Notes under the pieces: generated by a model
Seen by the model: the letters and a program-made list of their open reading frames with translations, nothing else
Databases searched by the model: none
Told to the model about the DNA's origin: nothing
Position numbers and translations under genes: made by a program
Part shown: positions 26,089 to 39,529 of the stretch, piece after piece
How the letters are laid out: every line of letters begins with the position of its first letter
Position numbering within the stretch: the stretch's first letter is position 1
DNA from: Setophaga petechia
Taxonomy: Eukaryota > Chordata > Aves > Passeriformes > Parulidae
Assembly: GCA_024362935.1 (NCBI GenBank)
Contig: JANCRA010000011.1
Coordinates: 5,084,001 to 5,148,000, forward strand
DNA: 64,000 nt
Direction: 5' to 3'

Positions 26089-29000
26089 TAAAATCTGAGC
26101 ACCCATTGGCCTGACCACAGCATATCCCAGAAATCCCAAAAAACTTATTTCCTGTGAAACCTGGACGTTATATAGTAAGTTTTTTCCAAAATTTTGATGC
26201 AGATTCAGGCATTGAAGCGTCTTCTCCTCTACAAAATGTACTTCCCTTTTAGGATGGATGGTGTTTAACCAACTTTGAACATATAACAATATGGCACGTT
26301 CCTGAACTCTAGGTGCTGTGGTGCAGGTTCAGAGGGATTGGGCATGGCATTTGCTGTACTTTGGTCCAAGGGCGTTTCCTCAGCATCTCCCAGACTGTCA
26401 CTCAAGAGATTTGGAGGCAAGAAGCTGATGTCTTTACATAAGCCGTGGATTCCAAACAAAGTTTTTCAAACAATGATAGGCTTAAAAAACATCCTTTGAT
26501 CATACATGGAGTGTGATAATGACTCTATTGTGCAGCTAGTTGAAAAGGAGGTTGGAGAGACTGAACAAAAAAAAAAAAAAGGAGGGGGGTTTATTTTCAT
26601 GTTACTTGTTTCTTTCTTCCAGGCTATGTCTGTGTCACTGCCCATTGTCAATACTGTGGTAATTGATCTCCAGGCCTTTACCTGGATATGAATGTGAATA
26701 AATTCAAAATCTACCCTGCCAACTATCCCCCAGCATCCCTAACTGACTCTTTCTGTTAATCACTGAAACAATTTAGACCAGAGTCATGAGACAGATTGAA
26801 AATATGACAAAATCTACTGATTCCATAACAGCCCATGCTGATATCCATCTATCCAGCAGCTTAGCTCCAAAAAGCAGCTTTCCACCTTTCCTTAATATCC
26901 ATTTGGACCTTGTGCGCTGCATCACACACTTTTCTACTAGTTATGGCCTTCTAAGTTGAGTGAATATTGTTTGGTTTTCATTGTATTTTTAATTGAGCAA
27001 TTCATTTTCCTATTGCCATAACATTAACAAAGGTTTGTCTGCCATGGATATTTATATCTGGTGTTATATTTTGAATTTTCTGGGAGTGTATTTTCAGTGT
27101 GCAGTTACACCTGCCTTCTTGAAGCCTTTTATATTTCCTTGTGTAAACCTGATTTTATTTTATTGTTGAAACCTGTATCAATCACTTTCTCAGAAACTTT
27201 TTCTTGCAGTGCTGTTGCAAGAGACATAGGGAATTTGTGGATCTGCAAGAAATTTGTTATACTTGTCCAGCAGATAGATCTTCTTTCCAATCAGAGTTAA
27301 TTTAAGGAAATCCTATGGTCTGAATGTATCTACATATTCTTTGCTGTACAAATGGATTTAAAGTATGTAAATGGAGGGATTGAGAAGGTTTTGCCCTCAT
27401 TGTTAAGAAATCACAACAACAAATGACATCAAATATGCAAAAATAGTGAGAACTGTTAAAAGTTTGTGTAAATAATAAAGAATCTGAGAATATAGGAGTT
27501 TATGAAAAAGTTCAGGTAGACAACTCACCATACATTTTAGACTCACAACAAAAATCACACTAGATAAAATCTAAGTTCTAACACAATGATATAAATATCC
27601 AAAACTTAAAAGAAAATTTTAATGTGGTGTTTTCTCTTAGAGTGGGAAGACAAGCCTTAAAGTCTGCAACTGTATTCTTCAAAATATTCTCCCACAAATA
27701 TTTTAGATAGGGTATATTTAGACTAGTCATGGCTATTGAAATGTCTTGTTCTGCATGGATCTGTGCATTATAGGCCATATTTATTATTGGTCCTTAATCC
27801 CATGCTGAGTAGACTGAACTATAAGTATCTTAGCTATATATAAGAATGATCCAGCTTATTTCAAAATGTTTTTTTTTTCTCTAGACAGAGGAATGCAATT
27901 CCCTTCTGTGTAGCAAGAACTACACCTAACTGCAGGCGTTGGAACATTAGATTGCGTGGTCCAGGGCATTTGCTATGGTTGATGGAAAGAATAAGAACCT
28001 CTGAAGGGTGATTCATTTCATTGATCTGAGATGATTCTGAGAGATCTTTCTGTCTATAAAGTACAAAGACACCTCAGAAAATGAACCTAAATTTGTGTCT
28101 TAATGTTTAGGGGAATGAGATGAAGAAAGAAAAGTCCCATTCTAAGTGCCTCTTCACATCTATTTCAGTTTTTAAGTGAAAAGTAATAATTATATCAATT
28201 TTTGGCACTTTAAGATATCCTAGATTTTGTAATGTAGCTCCATTTATGCATAGAACAGCTTCACCTCTAATCCAAAGTATTTTTGGCAATATACTCATTT
28301 CATATTTACTTAGTAAATTTGATAGTGGATTTTTTTTTAAGTTAAGTTATATGAGAAAGCATTACTTCACTTCAGTGTACAGTTCAGTGCTGTTATCTTC
28401 CCAAAATTTCTATAGTTAGAAGGGAGACACGTTTCCATGCTTTAAGGCTTCCCAGAAAGTTGATATATCTGTGTATATATCTGTATATCTACATCTGTAG
28501 CAAGAGCTGTGCACAAAAAGAAGCAGAATATAAATACAGTTATTTATAAATAGCACTTGGAAAAGTCCACAGAAGTGCTGTAATAGTGGTGTATCCAGTA
28601 GAAAACAGTCACCATTAGCTCCACTTTGCCTGAGAAAATCTAAGTTGTTGAACTGGTGCTAATCCTAACCATTTAATCCATTTATGTACACAGATCAATG
28701 GGGAATCATGGAGAGGTAGAATATCACTCACACATAGATGATCCAAAGAAGCAACATCATTATGCCATTGAAAGATACAAAATGCTGCCTTTTTGTACTG
28801 TATTAAATTGGAGCAACAGGCTCAGTCTTCTTGTATAATTATAAGGAGTATAATTAACCCCCAAATTAGTATAACCAAACCATGTTCTGGGGTAAGAGTT
28901 CTGTGGGTCACCAAGGGAGTCTTTCAGAGAGTGTATTGCACCCCAAAGCCTTTCTCTGATGTAGGGCAGGATGAGCAGTGCTGCATTCTGTTTGAACTGT

Positions 29001-30134
29001 CACGTTTCTCCAGGAGGAAAGCCTGCCTCACCTTTCACACCCACCAGTGTAAAACATACATGTGTCTACTGCAATGAGGTGAAAGCAGAATGTGCCCTAC
29101 TACCTAGACAGAAATGACATTTCCCTATTGTATATTCCTGCAGATGCCTTGGACGAGGCAGTCCTAAGTCTTCATGTCACCAGCATAGTTGTTTTCAGGG
29201 TTTTGCAAAGTAAATTTTTGAACAGTAATTCAAAATAGTTATAGTTATCTTTATTTTTGCCTCAACATTTTTGCTTGCATTTATCAAAGGATGGTGAAAA
29301 TGTTTCTTGAGAACTGCTCATTCTTTCTGGCCATATCATCTGTTACTTTAGCAATGTGTGCATTTCCTTGTCATCTTTCTCCTGCTATGGCCCCTTCCAT
29401 CATGTTTATACTCTGTCTTTATGACTTTATAGCTTCCTCTATTACATTCATGCTTTCCTTTGCCCTTCCTTCTCCTTAACTTTCTTTCATCCTTTCTTCC
29501 TTGGGAAACCCATTTCTGATTCCAAGTTGCCTCAGTTGTCTCTGGATGTTTGGAGTCTTAATTCCAACACAGCCTTTTGCAAGTAAATCCTCTGGAGTCT
29601 GTTTAATGAAGGATAAGTACAGGGGGGAAAGTTTAAAATAAGACTCCTCTCTTTCCAGAAGATCACATTAGGAGTTAGTAACAACCAGGTTCTGTAAACA
29701 ATTAAAGTAAATTCCAAAAATGTTATATTAACTAGAGTTTATGGACTTCCCTAAAGACACCTTTTGTGAAGCAGCAGAGAGCATTTTTCTCTCTGTGAGA
29801 AGCAAGTTATGTTGAAACTCTGGCAGCTAAGGAAGTGCATATTCTACACTTGTCCTTTGCAAGAATAATTTCTGAAAATGTCTTTATGTATTTATTTCTG
29901 TGCAATCTCTAAGAGTGCCTCCACATTATTTCCATGGCAGTGCTTTTTTTGATTGATCCATTTTGCACATGCCTGCCTGCTTCTACAGCACATGAAGGAG
30001 CAGCCAGTAGAGTTATTGAAGGGCATATTTCTGTTCCTAGAGTCATGTTGATCTCAGAGTAAGAACACCTTGTACTGTCTTCACTTGGCATGGATTTGGA
30101 TGCTTGTGAATGAAAAAAGTACACTCCATTAGTG
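26089..30134. other. AT-rich non-coding stretch
   Basis: No gene recognised. There is an A14 run followed by a G-rich patch at 26567-26587, and an ATATCTGT-type simple repeat near 28464-28490. Open frames are short and show no domains. Confidence 0.5.
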
Positions 30135-30197
30135 TGATCCAGCTCCCACAAGAGATGATGGGCAGCTCTCCATTGACTTTAATGAGAAGTAGGATCA
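30135..30197. mobile_element. Relic of an ancient palindromic DNA-transposon-like repeat
   Basis: The stretch starts TGATCCAGCTCCCA, contains CCATTGACTTTAATGAG and ends AGGATCA. This arrangement matches a palindromic repeat common in turtles and crocodilians: GATCC-GCTCCCATTGA..TCAATGGGAGC-GGATC. The ends are imperfect inverted repeats. Birds keep scattered worn copies. I recall the consensus but cannot name the family with certainty. Confidence 0.45.
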
Positions 30198-33100
30198 GCA
30201 TGTCAGCGCTTTGAAAAAGCAAAGGTTTTGTTTAAAAAGTATTCATTTTAAGAAGAGTGACACAACAGGGAAGTAACATTCCCCGTAGCCTGTAAATGGC
30301 TTCTGCAAACATAGTCTTCTTGCTGTTTAGCTTCATAATAACCACGCTAATCAGGGCTTCTGTTTAATTTGAAATACATCTTCACTTTCCAGACAACACA
30401 GGAAAGAAGAGTGCATTTATTGTGCTTTTGGCAGGCTTGTAGGGGTTCCTTTGAGTGGATAAGAACCTGTTTTTCTTCCAGGTAATTTGGACCATCTCCA
30501 CTCATTTGATTTTCACTATCACCAAAAAGTGATCCACGTAGGAGTTCCAGAAATCTGCAAATTACAGTTCAGTTCAAATCCTTAAAGGCATTTCAAGTGC
30601 CTATTGTAAGAGACTCATAGTAATCAAGTTGCAGAAAGACTCTTATAACAGCTATCTCTCTCTCCTTCTGAATTGCTGTGGAACAGGCAGATGTGGAAAT
30701 TATGAGTAATGTAATTGATGATCTTAAGGCTTTTAAATACCCAAGCTCTCAACAATCAAGATCTATTTGAGTTCAGAATCTAATAAGTAGTAAATACAAT
30801 AGGTTTCAGTAGGATGTTTTATCAGGTTCTCTGCAGTGCTTCCCCCCCTCCTTTGCTTTTATGGGCAGCATTACCATCTAATCAGCAGACAAGTTGGAAA
30901 ATGTTATTGTGACAGATGATCACTTTTTGTTCATCATATTTCATTTTGCTTGATATGCAGTTGCTGTGAGTTCACTTACAATGCACATTTTCAGAGTGTT
31001 TGTCTCCAGCTTTTTTAAGCAGGTGAAAAGGAGCATAATGTTATCCTGGTCTGTTTATTGTCAGCTTATTTATTGTGTACCGAGAAAGAAAAATGGTTCT
31101 ACAAAACTCCCACAAATAATAAATTAATGCCCTATAGATTTCCCAGGTGCTTTAATTTATAAACCTCTTTTTCAGTAATGATGACAGCTCCAAGATTTAT
31201 TCTGATTATGTGCTGAATAAATTCTAGAAGTACTTTTTCAAGCCAGTGAACAAACTGTGTACAGTGAAGAGTTAATTTCAGTTTTTCTTCTGTTTTTCTT
31301 TAATCTGCAGACCAGACTGAAAGAATCCTAAATTCTACATTATGCTTCAGCTAAAAAAATAAGAAAACATTTGCCAGTGAAGAACCCAGCTCATTCTATT
31401 AACATAGGTAAAGAGCCTAACACCCTTGCTTACGTGTTAATTTATCCACATACAAAAAAAACATGTTAGTGTGAGGTGAGTAAAAAATATTTGCACCACT
31501 GGAAAAACTGCTAAATCACATTTATTCAGATTCTCTGAAAAGCAAAATATGTTGCAGCTTTGCCTTTGATATTTCCTAGTTTGGTAGAATGAAAACAGAA
31601 GGCTTTTTTTTCCAAGAAAGAATATATTTTCACTGCAGAAAGGGACTTTTCTTTCAAAACAAGGGAATGAAAACTGCGAAAATTTGCATCGGCATGAAAA
31701 GGCACAATTTTTTTAAAGTGGCATTTTTTTGTTCGCTACAATAATTAAAAAGTACTCCTTTCTGCTTAGATATAAGAGCAGAATATTTGTCATTAACTGA
31801 GGTTTTACAAGTGTTCATTCTTCTTGATATATGGAGTGGTCTAATACCATTGAACTGTTCTTTTTTGGTATGTCCTGTCTGCAATATATTTCTTGCCAAG
31901 TGTTGAACCTAGTTCAGGCAATACAGTCAAACATGTGGACATGTGAAATTGACCTTGGGCCAATTAGGACAGCAGTTAAAACCCCACACTCTGCTTTTGG
32001 TCAGGTTGGTGTTCCACTCAGTAATGAGGCACAAAGTAATAAGCACCCTTAGATACTGGTAGTCTGCAGGTTCCAATAGCTGGCTCCTCTTCCTGCAGGT
32101 ATATGTGCCCTAGATGTGCTAGGAATGTGAATGGTACCTGTTAGGGCACGGTAACTTGGGTTTTGCATTACGTTCCTGGCTGTCCCAGTGCTATGGTGGA
32201 AGTATCAGCCTCAAAAGAAACACCATGATCCTGCAGTCAGTGGTCCTTGTCCAAAGCCTTGCCTGGATTAGCTCCACTGACAGTGCAATCTAGGCAGCAA
32301 AAGACAGATCCTATCCAGTTCCAGCAATTTGCAGGGGGCTGCAGATCTACAGAAACTGCTCCACAGCACCACTGCAGGCTGCTCAGCCTGTACAGCCATT
32401 TAGGCAAACTTGAAAACTTCTCAGAATTTTAAAAAATTTTGGAGAAATAAGGCAAACAAGAATCTGTTAGACTTTACATTCAAAACTCAAAACCTGTTAA
32501 TATTCCTCAGAAAAACATTTGAGGTCCACAAGGGAGAAAATCCAGGGTAGTGGTCCTTGCTCAGCACTTGGGTTCAGACTTCTCTCCTGAGAATGCTGTA
32601 AGGCCAGCACAGGCTCCAGCTGCTGACTTGATGGGCAGCTTTGGTGGAGGAGCACATCATTTCCACCTGCACATATTTGCAGTGAGGAGGGAGGGGAAGC
32701 TCTCTGTTAACCACCTTCCTGGACTAAAGAAGCTGTTGAGTCAATGCTTTCTGTTTCCATGACCTTTTTTCTGATGAATCAGCATCTTTTGTTTGGGGGA
32801 GAAAAAAAATCTCTGTTGTAACGTTTTCAACCTATTATACTATCAATTACAAAATTATGGCTATTGCTATAAATGGTTTACATTGGAAATAATCAGGAAA
32901 GTCAGCCCAAATTGAGTACGCCTTGTAATAGGGAAAGTGTATCATTTTAAGTCTCCCAGAGTACATACAATTTCTCTGGGTTCCCTTGTTCCGAGTATTA
33001 GCCCTGCAATTTAGGACTGTGTTTGAAGCCTGGCAGGTTGGGAGGTATGATACTAATGCATACATTGATTATGAATGCCTGGGTTAAATGAACAATTATT

Positions 33101-33958
33101 AACTGGTGAATGAGAGAGTTAAAGAATTTCTTAGTTTGCTGTTGCTGTATTTCCCAGTGACAACAATGAAAGCAAGCAAAAGAATCTTTTGGATGCAAGA
33201 TTGTTTTTCCATGGATGAGGGATTACAGATTGGCTTTTTAACTTCAGCTTTTCCAAATAGTTTTTCAGTTATTTAATTTACTCTACATGGAGTCTATTGA
33301 TTATTCAAGTTGGCAGTCAATTTTATAGGGCACCCCGCTGTTTCTTTGCTTAATGTAGTCAATGATTGTAATTGCTTGATCAGTGCAGCCCATGAAATAG
33401 GTTTTGTGTCTTTTTTACAATGCATTGATGGCTTTATCTGATGCAGTCTTGGCAGGGTCTAGGTTTTACAGCACGATCCTGAACTCCCAGAGGTCTCTAG
33501 ATTAATGGCTATGGCTTTCTGTTGGAGCTGCTGATACTGCTCTCCAGAATGTATTCACACATCTGGCATGCCACACTTGGCAGTTGTGCCAGCTTTTTGT
33601 TGCGCAGTTACAGAATATCTCACCAGTGCCTAGTTAACTGTTTTCACTAAGGGAATGAGATAAAAAGCCATCCACAGAGTTGTTGGCACACGCTCTGTGT
33701 CATTGTAATCACAAATTTTTAATTTTTCTATTACACTTTTTATACGGCCAATTGATGTTTAGAAACAACAAAATACGCGTGATATTTGTTGTATGAACTC
33801 TGATTTGATTCCACAAAAGATTCCAAGCTCATTGTGATTTCCCGCAAATGTCCCATTAACACTTTATTTCCAAAAAGAGGAATGAGTTTTCTGTTGCATT
33901 GTCAGCAAATAAATGGATTAAAATTACATCTCTCTGGTTCATATTTTTCTGCAAGCAG
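30198..33958. other. Non-coding stretch, partly regulatory in texture
   Basis: No gene recognised. 30870-31250 and 33240-33850 are repeat-poor, AT-rich and rich in homeodomain-like sites (ATTAATG, TGATTA, TAATTT). Such texture is common in conserved non-coding elements but also arises by chance. 32540-32760 is moderately GC-rich with no assignable content. Confidence 0.4.
32225..32290. mobile_element. Possible ancient amniote repeat relic
   Basis: GATCCTGCAGTCAGT, then CCTTG..CCAAAGCCTTGCCTG and GCTCCACTGAC, in this order. This recalls an old palindromic repeat seen in turtles and crocodilians (GATCCTGCA, TCAGTCCTT, GCCTGA, CCATTGACTTC). Similarity is partial and spread out, so the call is tentative. 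Confidence 0.3.
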
Positions 33959-34016
33959 AAAGAAAGAAAATGCGGGTGGAAGTGCAGCAAGAGGAACCTC
34001 GTGACCTGGCCTACGA
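33959..34016 (+). other. Exon-like stretch, unproven
   Basis: A pyrimidine-rich tract ending TTTTTCTGCAAGCAG is followed by 58 bases and then GTAAAG, which can serve as a splice donor at 34017. Inside is an ATG (33970) with 15 full codons of plausible protein composition (MRVEVQQEEPRDLAY). Without splicing, the frame stops at 34018. The block is GC-richer than its flanks and retains CpG. I do not recognise the peptide. It may be a small exon carrying a start codon, a non-coding exon, or chance. It is too short to decide from one genome. Confidence 0.2.
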
Positions 34017-34020
34017 GTAA

Positions 34021-37000
34021 AGTAATTCTTTTGCCTTTCATTGGTTCATGTTAAATTACTTAAGCTTCATTTAGCTCTGCTTGAAAGTCAATGTTTCATG
34101 TTTGGTAGAATTTGAATTGTATTATTAGAAATGTAAAATGTAGTCCTAATAAGCAGGCCAAGAAAATGTAATGAAATACGCAACACAGGTGCTTAAATCC
34201 ATGGACAATATAATTATATAGCACACATACACCATTTATAGTGCCTTAGGTGACATCCTGCCAAAAATGTAAAAGTGTGATAGATTTTGGACCAGCTGTG
34301 GTATGAACTGATTTCCTCAGCTGAGCTTGACATAGAAACGGGACATGTGCAACCCCTATATTAATTCTTTTCTCTCCAGGTAGTAAACTATAAATGCATA
34401 ATGTATCTTTGTGTAGAAATGGTCTACTGAGAAGACATCTGGAATTCAATATTTGAAATTCCAAGTCTGTCTTTCCACTGAAATCTTAGTTATGTTGGGC
34501 AATAACACAGGAATCATATACATATATATGCACAATATTAATAACTCACACAGCATATGTTAACAATACATAGCCTTAAAAAAAACCTGTCACAAGGAAA
34601 AATAATGAGAATAACATGGAAAAAACTTTCAATGTAATGGTCATTGTCCTGACATCACTACTGAAATATTTTATGATTTTATAATTTCTGATGATTTAGT
34701 GCAGTGAAATCCAGTCACATTCTAGAAGCCCATCCCAAAAACTTTTAAGCATGTAAGTAACAACTCACATGAACTATTCCCTGGAATTTGTTTGTGCCCA
34801 CTTTATCAGTGTCAAGGCATTAAATAGATGACTCCTCTCCTTCAAATACTACAAAGGAAATACTTCCTTGGATGTTCTTTTCCATTATTAAAAGTTTATT
34901 GTTTTAATTTAATATTATCTTGATTGGCTTGAAGGATTAACGATCTTTAACATGGAATATGTAAACTCACAGAATGAGTGAGTCCTTCACTCAAAGGAAT
35001 GAAGAACCAAATGTCAGCATCAAAAATCTTACCAGAAAACTATCAAATGTATCTGTATAATTTACCTTCAGTCATGGAAAAAAGATACCATCACCTTTCC
35101 ATGCTTCCAGATTTTCTGAGCTGTTGTCATGCTTTTTTTTAAGTTTAAAAAACCCCAAAAATCCTGTTTAGGATTTTTAACTTCAATATTTTTCTGTACA
35201 CTAATAATTTATGGCTTCTGGAGTTGGAATGATTTTCTTTTTAATAAATAAAAGTAGCATAATTTCTTTACCAAATGGTAAGCCAGTCAAGGGGAATCTG
35301 AGAAATAAAGATGGTGCTAAAAGGAAAACACTTTAAATTAATTTCTATATTGTTCCTTTCAGAACTCTGCTTTTTCTTTTACACATTCTATTTTGCCACT
35401 AAAAATGAAAGGCAAAGAAGTAGGATGACAACCACTGACAGATGAAAACATTGAAACGCATGAATATTTTCTGCAACATTTTTTCCCTTAAAATTCACTC
35501 AGAAAAGCACTCTGTGTTTCAATTGCTTACTTTTCCTGGAGTGACTAAGTAGACACTGGTATTAATACTCAAGATAACCTGCTACACCTCAGTGGAAAGC
35601 ACCGTGGGCTAAACTTTGTATGTTTACTCAGACAATGATTGGACTTCTCCTGAAGCAGGCAGCACCTGCAGTATAGCAGCAATCAACTCAATACTTGTAT
35701 GAAGAGTCCTACGTGAAGTATCTGTGAATATGATGGATGTCACATTCAGTCAGTCCTGCCCTATAAACCCAGTGGGCATTTTGCTGTGGCTTTTAAAGTA
35801 GGCAGAACAGAATGTATACTTTTTTACTGCATGCTTTATTTGTTATCTTGGAGCATTGAACTGATCTTGAATTTTGTAAAGCTGATGCAAAATACTATGC
35901 CCCACTCACCATCTCTTTCACACTCCCAACTAATTCTTCACATGACATCTGGCTCTTTCAATGTTGTCTCTGACTTTGAAACAAAAGATAACTACCTCTC
36001 TTTCTCTTCACTAAATGATTTCTGAAATTTCTGATTTCTGGTTAAGTCGCCACATGTAGGAACTGCATGGACCAGCAAGGTCCAAATAGAGCTTTAGTTT
36101 TTCTTGTCAGCCTTGTGTGGGAGTCTTGATTGTCACTTGTGACCTGTAAATGTAGAATGTCTGATGGTTCATGACAGAATTGTCACAGTTGTCTGAATTT
36201 GCTTAAGTAAACTTAGAATTGTTTTGTTAATTTTTATTTTTGCCACAACTAAGAACATAGCTAAGAAATATATGACTAATTCTCCCCAAAAAATAATCTT
36301 CTGAACCAAAATATTCACATCAGTATATTCCATATCCTGTAAATAATAGCAATTAAAATTACTGGTTCTTAATTTGCTTATTCAATCTGTATGCTAATTT
36401 TTTAGGTATGGGTCCAGGACACAAAATCAACATCTTGAATGAGTTCAGCTTTTGCCTTCTGTCACAGTTTGTTTAAGGGACAGGTAGGTAGCCCCTAAAG
36501 TACGAGTGTATTGATGTCTTCCTTGGGACAGATCCCACATCCAGTGAAACAAGCAGGAAGGGACTTCTGTCAACAATTTAAATGTAAACATTGTGTTTGA
36601 AAAGATTAAGAGGTAATCAAATTAAAAACAAATAAAATGGTTTAGTTCAAGAGTAGGTCCTTTAATTTTAAATTCTGAATGTATAAGGCACATGATAGGA
36701 AAAGACTTTATTATGCCTTGAAGCTCAGACTAACTTAAGCCAAATTTTTAAGCCTCTGGAACAGGCGTCACCTCTGCCAAAGGACCATAACAGAGGTATC
36801 TTCTTTCTTAAGCCTAAAAAATCTCAGTGGTACTGGGAACCTCTAGATGAGCCTTGCTGAATTTCCAAACCCATTGTCAGACTTGGGGTGTAATTTAGAC
36901 CTAACCTTGGATACAGAAGTACTCTGGTAAGTCAAGAGACAGAGGTGAGATTTAAAGCAAAAAACCCTGCTCTGTCAAAAGTTCAGTGTAAGTCCTGTGT

Positions 37001-39529
37001 AGGTCGTTGTACTTTGTTCCCCTGTTTCCATGCACTTTATTGGAAATGAAGCTGACCTGAGTTGATTGTTGGTGAGGGCCACTCAGCTTGTGTGCTTTGG
37101 AACAGGACACCACCAAGACGTAGACTTGTTAGTCTTTTACATTTCTGTACCCTTACCCTCCTCCCCATAAGCTGAATTCTTCTTATGAGGGCAAAGACAC
37201 TGCCTCTATTCATTAGGAAGCTGAGAAGGATGATTCACTTGATGAATTCTTGTCCCAGGTATTACTTTTTTAAGTGTAAATATTATAGTTCAGCATTCAA
37301 AAGACCAAAAATAATCTTTATTCTTGAAATATTTATACATAAAGAGCATTACTGAAATAGGAGTGCTTGATTACTTGGATTGGCTTACATGATTGTGACA
37401 TACTTATTTTTAGTCCTTGTGCTGAATGGTAACAGGAGACAGAGATTTTTTTAAAAAAAGAAAGACGATAGATTCATTACTGGTGATTGTTAACTGTTAA
37501 ACAACTCACGTGCTTCTACAAATAGGAAATTACACCCCTTTAGTTTCAAATTTCTGGTCCATTTGAAATTTGCTTATATTTGGAACAGTTCATATTGTGC
37601 TACACAAAGCATAAAGATGGGCACAGTACTCCCTTGCCACATAAAGGTGGTGCAAATATACTGAAATGAGGCCAACAGAGTGACCTTGAAGACTCAGTAG
37701 AATAAGTAAAGAAGAGGAGCAAGGAACCCCCTGTGCCTCAGTAGCTGGTGCATGGAGCTGCCTCTCAGCAGAGGGAACCAGGGCAGTGCTCAGAGCACTG
37801 CATTATCTGTCCTGTTCCTATCTGACCACAGAGCATAGTCACCATCCCAGGTAATTACTTTGCTGGCACACATTGGAGTTTTTCCATCAGAGCTGTTTCC
37901 TGCAGGTACATTGCCATCAATCAGGCTTGTCCTTGAAGGCTTAATGATATGGAATTGCTGGGCATTTATGGGGTATGCTTATGCCATTATCAGACAAGTT
38001 ATCTAAACTTTTGCTTTTAGTCAGATCATTCTAGATTGATCCATCTTTCTAACAATACTTCAGCTGTTAATTGAATATGGGCAGTAATGTTTTCCATGTT
38101 TCTTAATTATTTTACTCTTCTGAACCAGGTTCCTTTAGTGGATATTTATTTATTCAGCCACAATGATGCATACACTTACTGACTGAAGCTGTATGAGCTC
38201 TAAAAACCTGTCTGTCTCTGCTGAAAGCATAGCCCTGCTTTGAAAGGAGCCTGCAAGATCTGCACAGAGCAGGCAAGTCCCTTGTGCCAGTGGTTTTCAT
38301 ATCAGGTGTGTTTGGTTTACAAATACAGAGCAATTTCTCTAATTGCAAGTCCTTGTTCTCTCTTACCTGTCATCATCACCAACAACGAAGTCCTCTTAGA
38401 TTTCAGTTGCCTCGTTGCCTGTTGTCCCCAGAGACAGTCCTTAATGACACCTGTGCAAAACCATGGACTCCCCTGGGCTCAGGCAGTTGGAAGGGATGAG
38501 GATTGCCAGGGATCCTTTAGAAAACACATGAACGATTGAGCCTCCAGCCCGGGTAGCAAGAGAAAATGGTAGAGATGGCTTTTTCTGTCACTTGTCTGAG
38601 CAGATTGTTCCAAGTTCACAGAAGGAATAAATCTGCTTTCCATTCTCTGGAGAGGAACATCATGTATTTTCAGGAAATCAGGATACCTCCCATATACCAC
38701 CATCACATGGCTTTGTGGAAGGATGTCAGTGATGGGGTATCAGCACTCTGATGACACCAGGGCCTTTCTTCCAGATTTTGCTTAAAAAAAAAAAAAACAG
38801 GTACAGGCTTTGCAATGGAAGGGAAAAGAAAGAAAGAAAGAAAAAAAAAAAAAAAGGCAGCCAAGCAAATATCTTCTTTTGTGTTTGTTTAGTTTTGAAA
38901 GACTTGCCTGAAGGTTCATTGGCGTTCCTACTGCAGACAGTTTGTGCCTGGGCTTCCTTGCAGAAAAAAGGGGGATTTTCCAGGCACGTCAATATGTCCT
39001 TGGCTGCACAGACACCTTTCATACAAAAGGCAGTTACAGTTTCTCCCACTTCACAAACAGTTGCTCTTATGCGCACTGGCGCAGCTTCACCCTGCGGTGT
39101 TTAACTGGTGCTGTTTATGGTGCTTGCGTTCTTACCAGTTTCTCTGATATACTCTCACCTTGTCAATACTGTCATGCAGTTCTCCAGCAAGGGGGTTTTT
39201 TATCTGATTTTCTCTTTCTTTAGGTGCTTTTTCCTCCTCGTTTCACAACCGCACTGACTTTGTCTGCCTGCCCATCATCAATAATTTTTGAACCATTTGC
39301 TAAATGTAACCCAAGATAGCAATGTCTGTCTCAAAGGGAAGAAACCCCCACATATTTTCTGGAACTTGGTGACAGGAGAAGAAGTGAGACTTGAGCAGGA
39401 CCCTGCAGAGAGGGAGGGCTGCAGACTGAGCTCAGGCCATACCTTTTCTGCCTGACCACAGGTATGTGCGCTCAGTGCCAGGGACAGGTGACAGCCTGTG
39501 ACATAGGGTCAGCCCTGAGGAAAGACAGG
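34021..39529. other. AT-rich non-coding stretch
   Basis: No gene recognised in about 5.5 kb. Simple sequence includes an A14 run at 38784-38797 and a GAAA repeat merging into A15 at 38827-38855. Overlapping open frames at 38726-39223 are produced largely by these A-tracts (Lys or Phe runs) and have no domain. Confidence 0.5.
38827..38855. repeat. GAAA microsatellite merging into A15
   Basis: Several GAAA units (38827-38840) pass directly into 15 A bases. It is a simple repeat, likely variable in length. Confidence 0.8.

Noticed and set aside
25290..26114. Pro, Ser and Gly-rich frames within the LTR
   Set aside because: They lie inside a non-coding solo LTR, appear on both strands and follow its G and C runs.
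38726..39223. Overlapping frames of 93 to 117 codons near 38.9 kb
   Set aside because: They depend on Lys or Phe runs from the GAAA/A15 repeat and occur on both strands.
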